A stretch of 21,128 bases of DNA from NCBI GenBank assembly GCA_900546785.1, contig URED01000038.1:1-21128 (forward strand), given 5' to 3'. Source of the DNA: an uncultured Oscillospiraceae bacterium (GTDB taxonomy: Bacteria; Bacillota; Clostridia; Oscillospirales; Acutalibacteraceae). The notes below the pieces were generated by a model that worked only from the letters and a program-made list of their open reading frames with translations, was not told where the DNA came from and made no database searches. Position numbers and translations under genes: made by a program. Each line of letters opens with the position of its first letter. Position 1 is the first letter of the stretch. Of this stretch, positions 1 to 10,860 are shown piece after piece.

Positions 1-4442
<4,442 letters not shown>

Positions 4443-4908
4443 ATTAAAACCTTCTTAAATATAAGTATAAGTTCTTGATAGCACTAATTATGAGAAGTTG
4501 TATATTAATAATACCACAGCAACTGTTTAAATACAATAAATGTTATTATTTTGATTTAATAGTTCAAATATTTGTATTACAAATAAGCTACAAGTTAAAA
4601 TTCACACATATGATAACATTTTTCTTGCAACAGAAAAAATATGTTATAGATTTTGATTTTAACAATCAGCAAACCGATATTGTTGCAAAACTGATAGAAA
4701 CAAAGAGTAATGAGAAAATTACTTACCGAGAGTTTACTGGTATATAAGCACAAAAAATCTGCTGTCAAAAAAGTTGAGATTGAATAGCAGATTTTATCAA
4801 TTAACAAATACTTATTCTTATTTAAGAATTAATTCAAAAAATGTAGAATCTATTGTGACTTTACAAAGAAAATAATATAGAATTAAAGCCACTAGTTTAC
4901 CAGCGGTT
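4443..4908. other. AT-rich intergenic stretch with no convincing gene
   Basis: This 466-base stretch separates hsdR from the DUF6809 gene. A plus-strand open frame (4475-4747) has no ribosome binding site. Only its last 40 or so codons, ending TYREFTGI before a TAA, look protein-like, so it may be the tail of a decayed gene. Two hairpins (4754-4795 and 4881-4914) are listed separately. I see nothing else. Confidence 0.5.
4752..4795. terminator. Inverted repeat, possible bidirectional terminator
   Basis: AAAATCTGCT (4754-4763) and AGCAGATTTT (4786-4795) are perfect 10-base inverted arms with a 22-base loop. Read on the minus strand the structure ends in six T residues; on the plus strand it ends in four. 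It lies just after the possible gene tail ending at 4747. The long loop makes it a weaker terminator than usual. Confidence 0.45.
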
Positions 4909-4914
4909 TTAATT
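4881..4914 (-). terminator. Probable terminator of the DUF6809 gene
   Basis: On the minus strand AATTAAAACCGCT pairs with AGTGGCTTTAATT (one A-C mismatch, one G-T wobble) around an 8-base loop, followed by an AT-rich tail. The TAA stop of the DUF6809 gene (4911-4909) lies inside the left arm, so stop and terminator are fused. Confidence 0.5.
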
Positions 4915-5163
4915 CGTTTCAGTCAATATTTTTACTGCTAACTTGAATCCAATTTCAAATGCTTGACATTCAACAACAGAGGTATACTCATCGGAACATA
5001 ATATATATTTTTCAAATTCATCAAGTTCTTTATTCTTAAGTTTAGATTTTAAATAATCTTGATGCCTTGCCATTAGTTTAACTAATTCCTGTTCCTTGTC
5101 AGTAATAACCTTGTCTTCACTTGGTTTAATATTTCCATACCATAATTCCTGTAGTGTTGTCAT
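4909..5163 (-). CDS. Small DUF6809-type protein of unknown function
   Basis: This 84-residue soluble protein begins MTTLQELWYGNIKPSE and contains ELDEFEKYILCSDEY and an ending of the FEIGFKLAVKI type. That pattern (LxELWYGNI at the start, a central helix pair, then an aromatic FxxGFxLAVK segment) matches small proteins annotated as DUF6809 in many Firmicutes, often on accessory or mobile DNA. No catalytic motif or membrane segment is visible, and the role is unknown. AAGGGAG (5180-5174) lies 10 bases before the ATG, which supports both the start and the gene being real. It stands alone, with a terminator overlapping its stop. The family call is from memory of the motif pattern. Confidence 0.82.
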   Translation of the reverse strand: MTTLQELWYGNIKPSEDKVITDKEQELVKLMARHQDYLKSKLKNKELDEFEKYILCSDEYTSVVECQAFEIGFKLAVKILTETN

Positions 5164-5515
5164 AAATAATCAACTCCCTTGCAGCAACACAACATACCAC
5201 AAAGGAGTTTGAATATCCAGATAATTATTTGTCCTCTTCGCATTCAGACAAAACAATGTGGCAATCCATGTATTAGATAATCTTCTCAAATATTTTTTAC
5301 TACCATCAACTAAACAGTTACCACACAAGCAAATAATGAATAAGAACAAAGCGATTTTAATACTGCAATAAGAAATAATGAACTATTGCAAACATATTTC
5401 TCTAATCATATAATATGTTTAATTTAAGTAAAAGCTTAGGTGTTTAAAACATTAACACAAAAACTTTAACTATTTTAAAAATATGTTTTTAATTTTCTCA
5501 AGGAGATTTAAAATT
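5164..5515. other. AT-rich intergenic stretch with one candidate promoter
   Basis: These 352 bases separate the divergent DUF6809 and DUF2971 genes. A candidate plus-strand promoter (5386-5414) and the DUF2971 ribosome binding site (5500-5505) are the only signals I can support. Short open stretches on the minus strand lack a start with a ribosome binding site. Confidence 0.5.
5386..5414 (+). promoter_or_regulatory. Candidate promoter of the DUF2971 gene
   Basis: TTGCAA (5386-5391), a 17-base spacer and a perfect TATAAT (5409-5414). The predicted transcription start near 5421 would give a leader of about 95 bases. The region is AT-rich, so a chance match is possible. Confidence 0.5.
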
Positions 5516-6340
5516 ATGGATGACTTTAATTATCTTTACCATTACACAAATATCGAAACACTCGCTCTTATATTAAAAAATCAAACAATCCGTTTTAATT
5601 CCCTTGATAAAATGGATGATTTACAAGAGCAACAAACAGCAGACATAAAAAACATTGGACAATTTTGTTATATAAGTTCTTGGACTGATGATTCTACAGA
5701 GAGTATACCAATGTGGAATATGTATGCTTCATTAAATTTTGGTGTACGAATCAAACTTCGCCAAAATCCTTTTAAGATATATGACAATACTACCGAAGAT
5801 TTTTCCAAAGTTCTAGGGTTCACTGTTACTGATAACTCAAATGGCAAGCCATTACAAAGCATTATCCCTTTGACAGAAATGTTTACTAAAGGCTTTTTCT
5901 CTGTCCAAGCAATGGATATGCAACTACTTTATAAGGTTGAATATACAAATGAAACAAATAAACTTTATCCACAAATATTAAAAGAAGATGGAGATCATTT
6001 CACGATAGTTTTAGGTGAACTCGGAAAATATAAAAACTTACATTGGAGCTTCCAGAAAGAATGGCGATACATATTAAATGTACTTCCACTAAATTTAGAC
6101 CAAGCTGTAGAAAAATCAATGCTTGATTTTCAAATCATTGCAAATAAAATGAAAGAAGGCTTAGAGAAACAACCTTTTTCGTATTACGATATGCGTATAT
6201 CTGACGAAGCATTTGCGGATATGGAAATCACTTTAAGTCCCCGTATAAGTGCAGGAAGCAGAATTATTGTTGAAAGCCTAATTGAAAAATATAATCCTGT
6301 TGCTAAATTGAATGAAAGTCGATTAGTTGGGTTAATCTAA
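5516..6340 (+). CDS. DUF2971 family protein, possible defence-associated effector
   Basis: This 274-residue soluble protein begins MDDFNYLYHYTNIETLALIL. The LYHYT box (7-11), RFNSL (27-30 region), SSWTDD (54-59), MWNMYA (66-71), EWRY (182-185) and the late LSPRISAG segment (240-247) are the conserved blocks of DUF2971. The function of that family is not established; members occur in accessory regions. The N-terminal HYT followed by a short helix recalls ADP-ribosyltransferase-fold proteins such as DarT, but that resemblance is my inference. AAGGAG (5500-5505) is 10 bases before the ATG at 5516, so I prefer this start over an upstream in-frame ATG at 5483 that has no such site. It lies between a DUF6809 gene and a toxin-antitoxin pair, has its own promoter, and shares a terminator with the convergent antitoxin gene. 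Confidence 0.88.
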   Translation: MDDFNYLYHYTNIETLALILKNQTIRFNSLDKMDDLQEQQTADIKNIGQFCYISSWTDDSTESIPMWNMYASLNFGVRIKLRQNPFKIYDNTTEDFSKVLGFTVTDNSNGKPLQSIIPLTEMFTKGFFSVQAMDMQLLYKVEYTNETNKLYPQILKEDGDHFTIVLGELGKYKNLHWSFQKEWRYILNVLPLNLDQAVEKSMLDFQIIANKMKEGLEKQPFSYYDMRISDEAFADMEITLSPRISAGSRIIVESLIEKYNPVAKLNESRLVGLI

Positions 6341-6346
6341 ACAATA

Positions 6347-6378
6347 ATAACCACCCTTTAAACGGGTGGTTATCATTT
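6347..6378. terminator. Bidirectional terminator between DUF2971 and antitoxin genes
   Basis: ATAACCACCC (6347-6356) and GGGTGGTTAT (6364-6373) form a perfect 10-base stem with a 7-base loop. AT-rich tails lie on both sides. It sits 6 bases after the DUF2971 stop and 8 bases after the convergent antitoxin stop, so it can serve both. Confidence 0.85.
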
Positions 6379-6381
6379 ATT

Positions 6382-6693
6382 TTATACTAATACTATTCCA
6401 GAGTGAACTGGAAATAAAGGATCTTTCTGGGTGATTGAAAGCAGACGACTTGCTGCTCCATCAGGATGATTTCTTCCTGATTCCCACGCTTCTACAGTTT
6501 TAACCGATACTCCCATATATTTTGCGAAAACCACTTGTGTCATACCAGTATTATTTCTAATTCTTTTTATTTCACTAGGTTCAAATCTTGCAACAGGTTC
6601 AATAGTCAATTTTGAGGTTTTGGCACTTAAATTACCTTTTTCAAACTCTATAGCTTCATTTAATCCCATTTTGATTTCATCAAAAATAGCCAT
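6382..6693 (-). CDS. NadS-type helix-turn-helix antitoxin
   Basis: This 103-residue protein has a short N-terminal helical part (MAIFDEIKMGLNEAIEF) and an XRE-like DNA-binding domain at about 40-90. FEPSEIKRIR starts the domain and SVKTVEAWESGR (63-74) is the recognition helix region, as in NadS/HigA-type antitoxins. It should neutralise the toxin encoded just upstream and repress the shared promoter at 7077-7105. AAGGAGG (6706-6700) is 6 bases before the ATG and lies within the toxin gene end, one base after the toxin stop, so translation is coupled. The toxin-first order is typical of HigBA-like modules. The shared terminator at 6347-6378 follows its stop. Confidence 0.9.
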   Translation of the reverse strand: MAIFDEIKMGLNEAIEFEKGNLSAKTSKLTIEPVARFEPSEIKRIRNNTGMTQVVFAKYMGVSVKTVEAWESGRNHPDGAASRLLSITQKDPLFPVHSGIVLV

Positions 6694-6694
6694 A

Positions 6695-7051
6695 TTAACC
6701 CTCCTTATCTAAACTTTCTTCAAGTTGAGACTCAAGAATCTTGATCAATTGTTTAATTTCATTTCTTTCGTCTTTTGTTAAATTATCCTTTTCATTTTTA
6801 GGATATGCAGTAATTAAATAAATTTTCTCATAAACCTCAAAATCTACATAAATTACTCTAACACCTCCACTTTTTCCACGGTGTTCAAATGCAAATCTCA
6901 TTTTACGAACACCGCCTGTGCCTTTCATAACATCTCCTGTTTTCGGATCAGCAACAAGTTCTTCTTCAAGTCTCTTTAAATCCTTATCAGTTAATCCTAA
7001 TAATTTCCACTTTTTTTGAAATATTGGAAGCTCTACAAATTCTCTTGTCAT
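6695..7051 (-). CDS. RelE/HigB-like toxin of a type II toxin-antitoxin module
   Basis: This 118-residue basic protein has the RelE-superfamily pattern of the HigB-2-like branch. A helical N-terminus (ELPIFQKKWKLLGLTDKDL) leads to GTGGVRKMRFAF (44-55), the RGKSGGVRVIY strand (58-68), and YLITAYPKNEKDNLTKDE (78-95). Relatives are ribosome-dependent mRNA interferases that stop translation when the antitoxin decays. The basic residues R49, K50, R52, K60, R65 and K85 are plausible substrate or catalytic contacts; assigning each is inference. AAGAGG (7065-7060) is 8 bases before the ATG. The gene is first in the pair, one base ahead of the antitoxin, and has a strong consensus promoter. No truncation is visible. 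Confidence 0.92.
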   Translation of the reverse strand: MTREFVELPIFQKKWKLLGLTDKDLKRLEEELVADPKTGDVMKGTGGVRKMRFAFEHRGKSGGVRVIYVDFEVYEKIYLITAYPKNEKDNLTKDERNEIKQLIKILESQLEESLDKEG

Positions 7052-7076
7052 TTAAAATACCTCTTACTTCATCTTT

Positions 7077-7105
7077 ATTATACCCTATTAAATAGGGTGT
7101 GTCAA
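7077..7105 (-). promoter_or_regulatory. Consensus promoter with palindromic operator for the toxin-antitoxin pair
   Basis: On the minus strand TTGACA (7105-7100), a 17-base spacer and TATAAT (7082-7077) match the sigma-A consensus exactly. The spacer is almost filled by a palindrome (7082-7098): arms ACCCTATT and AATAGGGT around one base. An antitoxin bound there would block RNA polymerase, the usual autoregulation of such modules. The predicted start near 7070 gives a leader of about 19 bases. Confidence 0.88.
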
Positions 7106-7178
7106 TGTTTTTTTTACATTCTAAGTATAACATAAAGTTGTTTCAATTTCTGCGTGTTGCTTTAAAGAAATTACCATA

Positions 7179-7207
7179 TTGCTTACAAAAAGAAAAAATG
7201 ATATAAT
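7179..7207 (+). promoter_or_regulatory. Candidate promoter of the NERD gene
   Basis: TTGCTT (7179-7184), a 17-base spacer and TATAAT (7202-7207), with a predicted start about 27 bases before the ATG at 7241. The -35 box is poor; the -10 box is perfect. Confidence 0.5.
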
Positions 7208-7240
7208 TCTTTATACATTAAATTTTCAGGAATTTATTAA

Positions 7241-7870
7241 ATGGAATTATTGGTTGTTTTATTATTTATAGTTTTTGTAATATTAACTGTAATCATTTCG
7301 TCCGTATTATCTAAAAAGAGAACCGAACGAGATATTACTATTGCAGGGAAACAGGGAGAGGAGCGTACTGCTTACCTACTCAATTCATTACCTGAAAACT
7401 ACAAGCTGATAAGAAACGCAGTTATAAATCACGAGGGTCGCAAAAGCGAGATTGACAACATTGTAGTGGGAAACACTGGTGTATTTATTATTGAAACTAA
7501 AAACCAAAAGGGTCATATTGTTGGTGATTGTCAAGAACGGGATTGGACACAGCATAAAGTAGGACGAGGCGGTACTCCCTATTGTAAGGATTTCTACAAT
7601 CCCACAAAGCAGGTTGCAACTCACATCTACAGACTTAAAGGCATTTTCAGACAAAACAAGGTTAGAGTATTTATTAACGGCGCAGTATATTTTTCTAATC
7701 CAGAAACATATGTCAGCATTGTAAATACAAGAGAAGATATTCCCGTATTTAACTACTATAATCAAGATGAATTATTAAAATACATTCTCAATCGTGACAA
7801 AATCTTAACTGATGAACAATTAGAACATATTGTAAAAATCATCGAAGAGAATGACAACCATAGCATTTGA
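7241..7870 (+). CDS. Membrane-anchored NERD (nuclease-related) domain protein
   Basis: This 209-residue protein has one N-terminal membrane segment (about 3-24, rich in Leu, Val and Ile) followed by SKKRTER as the positive inside flank. A NERD domain then spans about 35-170. GKQGEER (36-42), KSEIDNIVVG (68-77) with D72, FIIETKNQKG (82-91) with E85 and K87, and NPTKQV (120-125) are its conserved blocks. They match a PD-(D/E)xK-like nuclease core, so the acidic and lysine residues are intact. The NERD family is named for its nuclease-like core; substrates of stand-alone members are mostly unknown. AGGA (7228-7231) lies 9 bases before the ATG. It stands alone at the right end of the AT-rich island, next to restriction and toxin genes, which suggests but does not show a defence role. 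Confidence 0.9.
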   Translation: MELLVVLLFIVFVILTVIISSVLSKKRTERDITIAGKQGEERTAYLLNSLPENYKLIRNAVINHEGRKSEIDNIVVGNTGVFIIETKNQKGHIVGDCQERDWTQHKVGRGGTPYCKDFYNPTKQVATHIYRLKGIFRQNKVRVFINGAVYFSNPETYVSIVNTREDIPVFNYYNQDELLKYILNRDKILTDEQLEHIVKIIEENDNHSI

Positions 7871-7940
7871 TTAACATTTGCTATGGCTGTTGAGTTATCG
7901 GTCATATTTTTAATTTTTGTATTTTTTACAAGATTGATGA

Positions 7941-8042
7941 CAAGGTGAAGCGCTGAGGCTGTTGACGGACAGGATGGACAGCAAGAATTTCTACGCATTT
8001 AACCCTGCTTTTGACGGCAAGGGGCTTAACACAAAGAAATGA
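7941..8042 (+). pseudogene. C-terminal remnant of an unrecognised gene
   Basis: A 33-codon open frame ends at TGA 8040-8042. It follows an in-frame TGA and has no start with a ribosome binding site. The residues (EALRLLTDRMDSKNFYAFNP, then AFDGKGLNTKK) look like a genuine protein tail, with codon use like the region to the right, and a strong terminator follows 19 bases later. I read it as the 3' end of a gene whose front was lost when the AT-rich island was inserted or rearranged. I cannot name the family. Confidence 0.5.
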
Positions 8043-8060
8043 AAATTTGCATACTCTGCG

Positions 8061-8088
8061 GCAGCCGTATCATACGGCTGCTTTTTTT
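8061..8088 (+). terminator. Strong rho-independent terminator after the gene remnant
   Basis: GCAGCCGTA (8061-8069) and TACGGCTGC (8073-8081) pair perfectly around TCA and are followed by seven T residues (8082-8088). The stem is GC-rich. It stands 19 bases after the remnant's stop and would also stop readthrough into the uvrA-like operon. Confidence 0.9.
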
Positions 8089-8241
8089 GCAGCCGTTTTC
8101 TGACGATGACCCATAAGGAAAGAAACAAACCATAAGGGGTCGCCAAAGCAATTAAAATGATTTCAGCTTGTGTGAAAGGGAGATTTTTGGTACCGTAAGC
8201 CCGGGTATTCATATTGATTTAGTACATATTCATGATCCGGC

Positions 8242-8270
8242 TTTACAAAATCCGTGCCGAACATTATAAT
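8242..8270 (+). promoter_or_regulatory. Promoter of the uvrA-like operon
   Basis: TTTACA (8242-8247), a 17-base spacer and TATAAT (8265-8270). The predicted start near 8277 lies 27 bases before GTG 8304. It falls downstream of an in-frame ATG at 8232, which argues that this ATG is not the start. Confidence 0.75.
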
Positions 8271-8303
8271 AAAATCAATACTGCTGCTGACGGGAGTGAG
8301 CGC

Positions 8304-10829
8304 GTGAGACCGAATGAAAGCAAAACGCCGACGCATATTAAAATTCGCGGCGGACACGTACATAATTTAAAAAATATCGATGTGGATATTCCGCTTAACA
8401 GAATAGTTGGCATAGCGGGAGTATCCGGATCCGGAAAATCATCGCTGGCGCTCGGCATTCTATATGCGGAGGGCTCAAGGCGGTATTTGGAATCCCTTTC
8501 AACTTATACAAGGCGGCGCATGACCCAGGCAGAAAAAGCGCAGGTAGACGAAGTGCTTTATGTGCCTGCGGCGCTTGCGTTGCGCCAAAGGCCGGGCGTT
8601 CCCGGCATACGCAGCACATTCGGAACAGGAACGGAACTGCTGAACAGCCTGCGCCTGATGTTTTCAAGACTGGCAAGCCACAGATGCCCCAACGGGCACT
8701 ATGTTGAACCGTCACTTAACGTAGCGGCAGGGCTTGAACTGGTATGCCCGGAATGCGGCGAGCATTTTTTTGCGCCGGGCGCCGAGGAGCTTGCCTTTAA
8801 CAGCCAGGGCGCGTGCAGAAAATGCGACGGCACCGGGATCGTGCGCATCGTTGACGAATCCACGCTTGTGCCGGATGAGAGCCTGACGATAGACGAAGGC
8901 GCTGTTGCGCCGTGGCAGACGCTGATGTGGTCGCTTATGAAAGACATTGCCCGCGAGATGGGCGTTCGAACGGACGTGCCTTTTAAAGAACTGACTCAAA
9001 AGGAACGAAACATCGTTTTTCACGGCCCGGCAGAAAAGAAGCATATCGTATACCAAAATAAGACAAGCGGCGCGGCGGGAGACATGGATTTTACCTATTT
9101 CAACGCCACATACACCGTCCAAAATGCGCTTTCAAAAGTAAAAGACGAAAAAGGCATGAAGCGGGTAGAAAAATTTTTAAGGCAGGACATATGCCCGGAC
9201 TGCGGCGGCACAAGGCTTTCCGAAGCCGCACGAGCGCCGAAACTGCGCGGCATATCCCTTGCGGACGCCTGCAAAATGACGCTTTCGGAGCTGACCGAAT
9301 GGGTAAAAGGCGTGCCTGCATCCCTGCCGCAGGAGATGCGCCCCATGGCGCAAAGCATCTGTGATTCCTTTCAGGGTGCGGCAAAGCGGCTGACTGATCT
9401 TGGGCTGTCTTATCTCACGCTTGACCGTGCGGCGTCAACGCTTTCCACGGGAGAACGCCAGCGTATGCAGCTTGCGAGAGCTGTGCGCAACCGCACCACG
9501 GGCGTGCTCTATGTATTGGACGAGCCGTCCATCGGGCTACACCCCTCAAATATGGAAGGGCTGACAGGCGTTATGAACGACCTGCTTTCAGACGGCAACA
9601 CCGTTATTCTGGTTGACCACGATATAAATGTGCTGAAAGAGGCGGACTGGCTGATAGAACTCGGCCCGGGCGCGGGCGCAGACGGAGGAACGGTCATAGC
9701 CGAGGGAAGCATAGACGATATAAAGAAATCTCCCGGTTCTAAAATAGCGGGATTTCTGACCGGCGATAAAGTAATCCGTATCGGGAACCATATTCCGGCA
9801 GAAAACATGTTTGCGCTTGGCACGATACATCTTTCCACCTCCGAGATACACACGGTAAAGCCGCTGGAGGTTGATATTCCCAAAGGACGAATGACCGCAG
9901 TAACCGGCGTATCCGGCTCAGGGAAGACAACGATGGTGCTGGAAAGCCTGATACCCGCACTTGAAGCGGATATTAAAGGCATCGCGCTGCCGAGCCACGT
10001 AAAGCACGTATCTGCAAACGGCATACAGCAGGTAAAACTGATAGACGCCACGCCGATCGGCATAAACGTGCGCTCCACGGTTGCCACCTATGCCGACGTG
10101 CACGATGAACTGCGCAAGATATATGCCAAGACCGATGATGCGAGATCAAAAGGATATAAGGCGGGCGACTTTTCCTACAACACGGGAAAACTGCGCTGCC
10201 CCGTATGCGACGGCACAGGAACGATCAGCCTTGATGTGCAGTTTTTACCCGATGTGGATATCCCCTGCCCCGAATGCTGCGGTGCAAGATATTCCAAAGA
10301 CGCGGGACTGATACGCAGATACCCCAAAAATTCGGAAAGCGGGTACACACTGCCCGAACTCATGGATATGAGCGTGGACGAGGCGCTGGCGGCATGTGAC
10401 GATTTGCCGAAAGTGAAGCGCAAACTACAGGTGCTGCATGATCTGGGGCTTGGATATCTGACGCTCGGAGAGGAAACGCCGAGCCTTTCCGGCGGCGAGG
10501 CACAAAGGCTGAAGCTGGCAAGCGAAATGGGAAAAGGCCAATCCGACAGCATATTTGTGTTTGACGAACCTACGATAGGGCTGCACCCGCTGGACGTGGA
10601 AACACTGCTTAAAGTTTTTAAAGGGCTGATAGACAGCGGCGCAACCGTTATCGTAATAGAACATGACCTTGACGTGATCCGAAACGCTGATTATGTGATA
10701 GATATGGGCCCGGGTGGAGGCGCCGAAGGCGGCAGGATCGTAGCGCACGGCACACCGGAAGAGATATGCGAATGCGAAGAGAGCAAAACGGGATATTATC
10801 TGAAACAATACATGCAAAAATCCGAATAG
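8304..10829 (+). CDS. Short UvrA-like ABC ATPase (UvrA paralogue)
   Basis: This 841-residue protein carries two ABC ATPase modules in the UvrA arrangement. Counting from GTG 8304: Walker A GVSGSGKS 39-46, zinc-type pairs CPECG 148-152 and CRKCDGTG 171-178, CPDCGG 297-302, signature LSTGERQR 380-387, Walker B VLDEPS 404-409. In the second half, Walker A is GVSGSGKT 535-542, with CPVCDGTG 632-639, CPECCG 655-660, signature SLSGGEAQR 727-735 and DEPTIGLH 754-761. UvrA recognises DNA lesions, but it is usually about 940-950 residues. Here the Walker A to signature distance in the first half is about 100 residues shorter, consistent with loss of part of the UvrB-binding or lesion-sensing insertion. 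Such UvrA2/DrrC-like paralogues have been linked to tolerance of DNA-binding drugs. GGGAG (8292-8296) sits 7 bases before the GTG. The gene heads a probable operon with a helicase and an exonuclease. Confidence 0.92.
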   Translation: MRPNESKTPTHIKIRGGHVHNLKNIDVDIPLNRIVGIAGVSGSGKSSLALGILYAEGSRRYLESLSTYTRRRMTQAEKAQVDEVLYVPAALALRQRPGVPGIRSTFGTGTELLNSLRLMFSRLASHRCPNGHYVEPSLNVAAGLELVCPECGEHFFAPGAEELAFNSQGACRKCDGTGIVRIVDESTLVPDESLTIDEGAVAPWQTLMWSLMKDIAREMGVRTDVPFKELTQKERNIVFHGPAEKKHIVYQNKTSGAAGDMDFTYFNATYTVQNALSKVKDEKGMKRVEKFLRQDICPDCGGTRLSEAARAPKLRGISLADACKMTLSELTEWVKGVPASLPQEMRPMAQSICDSFQGAAKRLTDLGLSYLTLDRAASTLSTGERQRMQLARAVRNRTTGVLYVLDEPSIGLHPSNMEGLTGVMNDLLSDGNTVILVDHDINVLKEADWLIELGPGAGADGGTVIAEGSIDDIKKSPGSKIAGFLTGDKVIRIGNHIPAENMFALGTIHLSTSEIHTVKPLEVDIPKGRMTAVTGVSGSGKTTMVLESLIPALEADIKGIALPSHVKHVSANGIQQVKLIDATPIGINVRSTVATYADVHDELRKIYAKTDDARSKGYKAGDFSYNTGKLRCPVCDGTGTISLDVQFLPDVDIPCPECCGARYSKDAGLIRRYPKNSESGYTLPELMDMSVDEALAACDDLPKVKRKLQVLHDLGLGYLTLGEETPSLSGGEAQRLKLASEMGKGQSDSIFVFDEPTIGLHPLDVETLLKVFKGLIDSGATVIVIEHDLDVIRNADYVIDMGPGGGAEGGRIVAHGTPEEICECEESKTGYYLKQYMQKSE

Positions 10830-10860
10830 AAGAGCAAAGATTTACAGGGGCGGTGAAAAC

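Larger units (their letters stand above)
7871..8303. other. Junction between AT-rich island and balanced-GC region
   Basis: The stretch runs from the NERD stop to the uvrA-like start. After a T-rich piece (to about 7930) the composition becomes more GC-balanced. It holds a short gene remnant (7941-8042), its terminator (8061-8088), a direct repeat of CCATAAGG (near 8110 and 8131) and the promoter of the uvrA-like gene (8242-8270). No complete gene is seen. Confidence 0.6.

Noticed and set aside
4475..4747. A 90-codon plus-strand frame between hsdR and the DUF6809 gene
   Set aside because: It has no ribosome binding site and low-complexity hydrophobic first half. Only the tail looks protein-like, so I describe it as a possible remnant within the intergenic entry.
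5230..5272. A short minus-strand frame (MDCHIVLSECEEDK) in the gap before the DUF2971 gene
   Set aside because: Fourteen codons with no ribosome binding site and a stop just upstream; too little to support.
7858..7886. Inverted repeat CCATAGCA/TGCTATGG at the NERD stop as its terminator
   Set aside because: The stem is AT-rich and short, the loop is 13 bases and no T run follows directly, so I did not list it.
7991..8212. A 73-codon minus-strand frame with a hydrophobic segment, possibly a small membrane protein
   Set aside because: There is no ribosome binding site before its ATG, and it runs through the strong terminator stem at 8061-8088 and the opposite-strand gene remnant.
8232..8303. 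Longer start (ATG 8232) for the uvrA-like gene
   Set aside because: It has no ribosome binding site, and the likely promoter (8242-8270) lies downstream of it. The added residues do not resemble UvrA N-termini.
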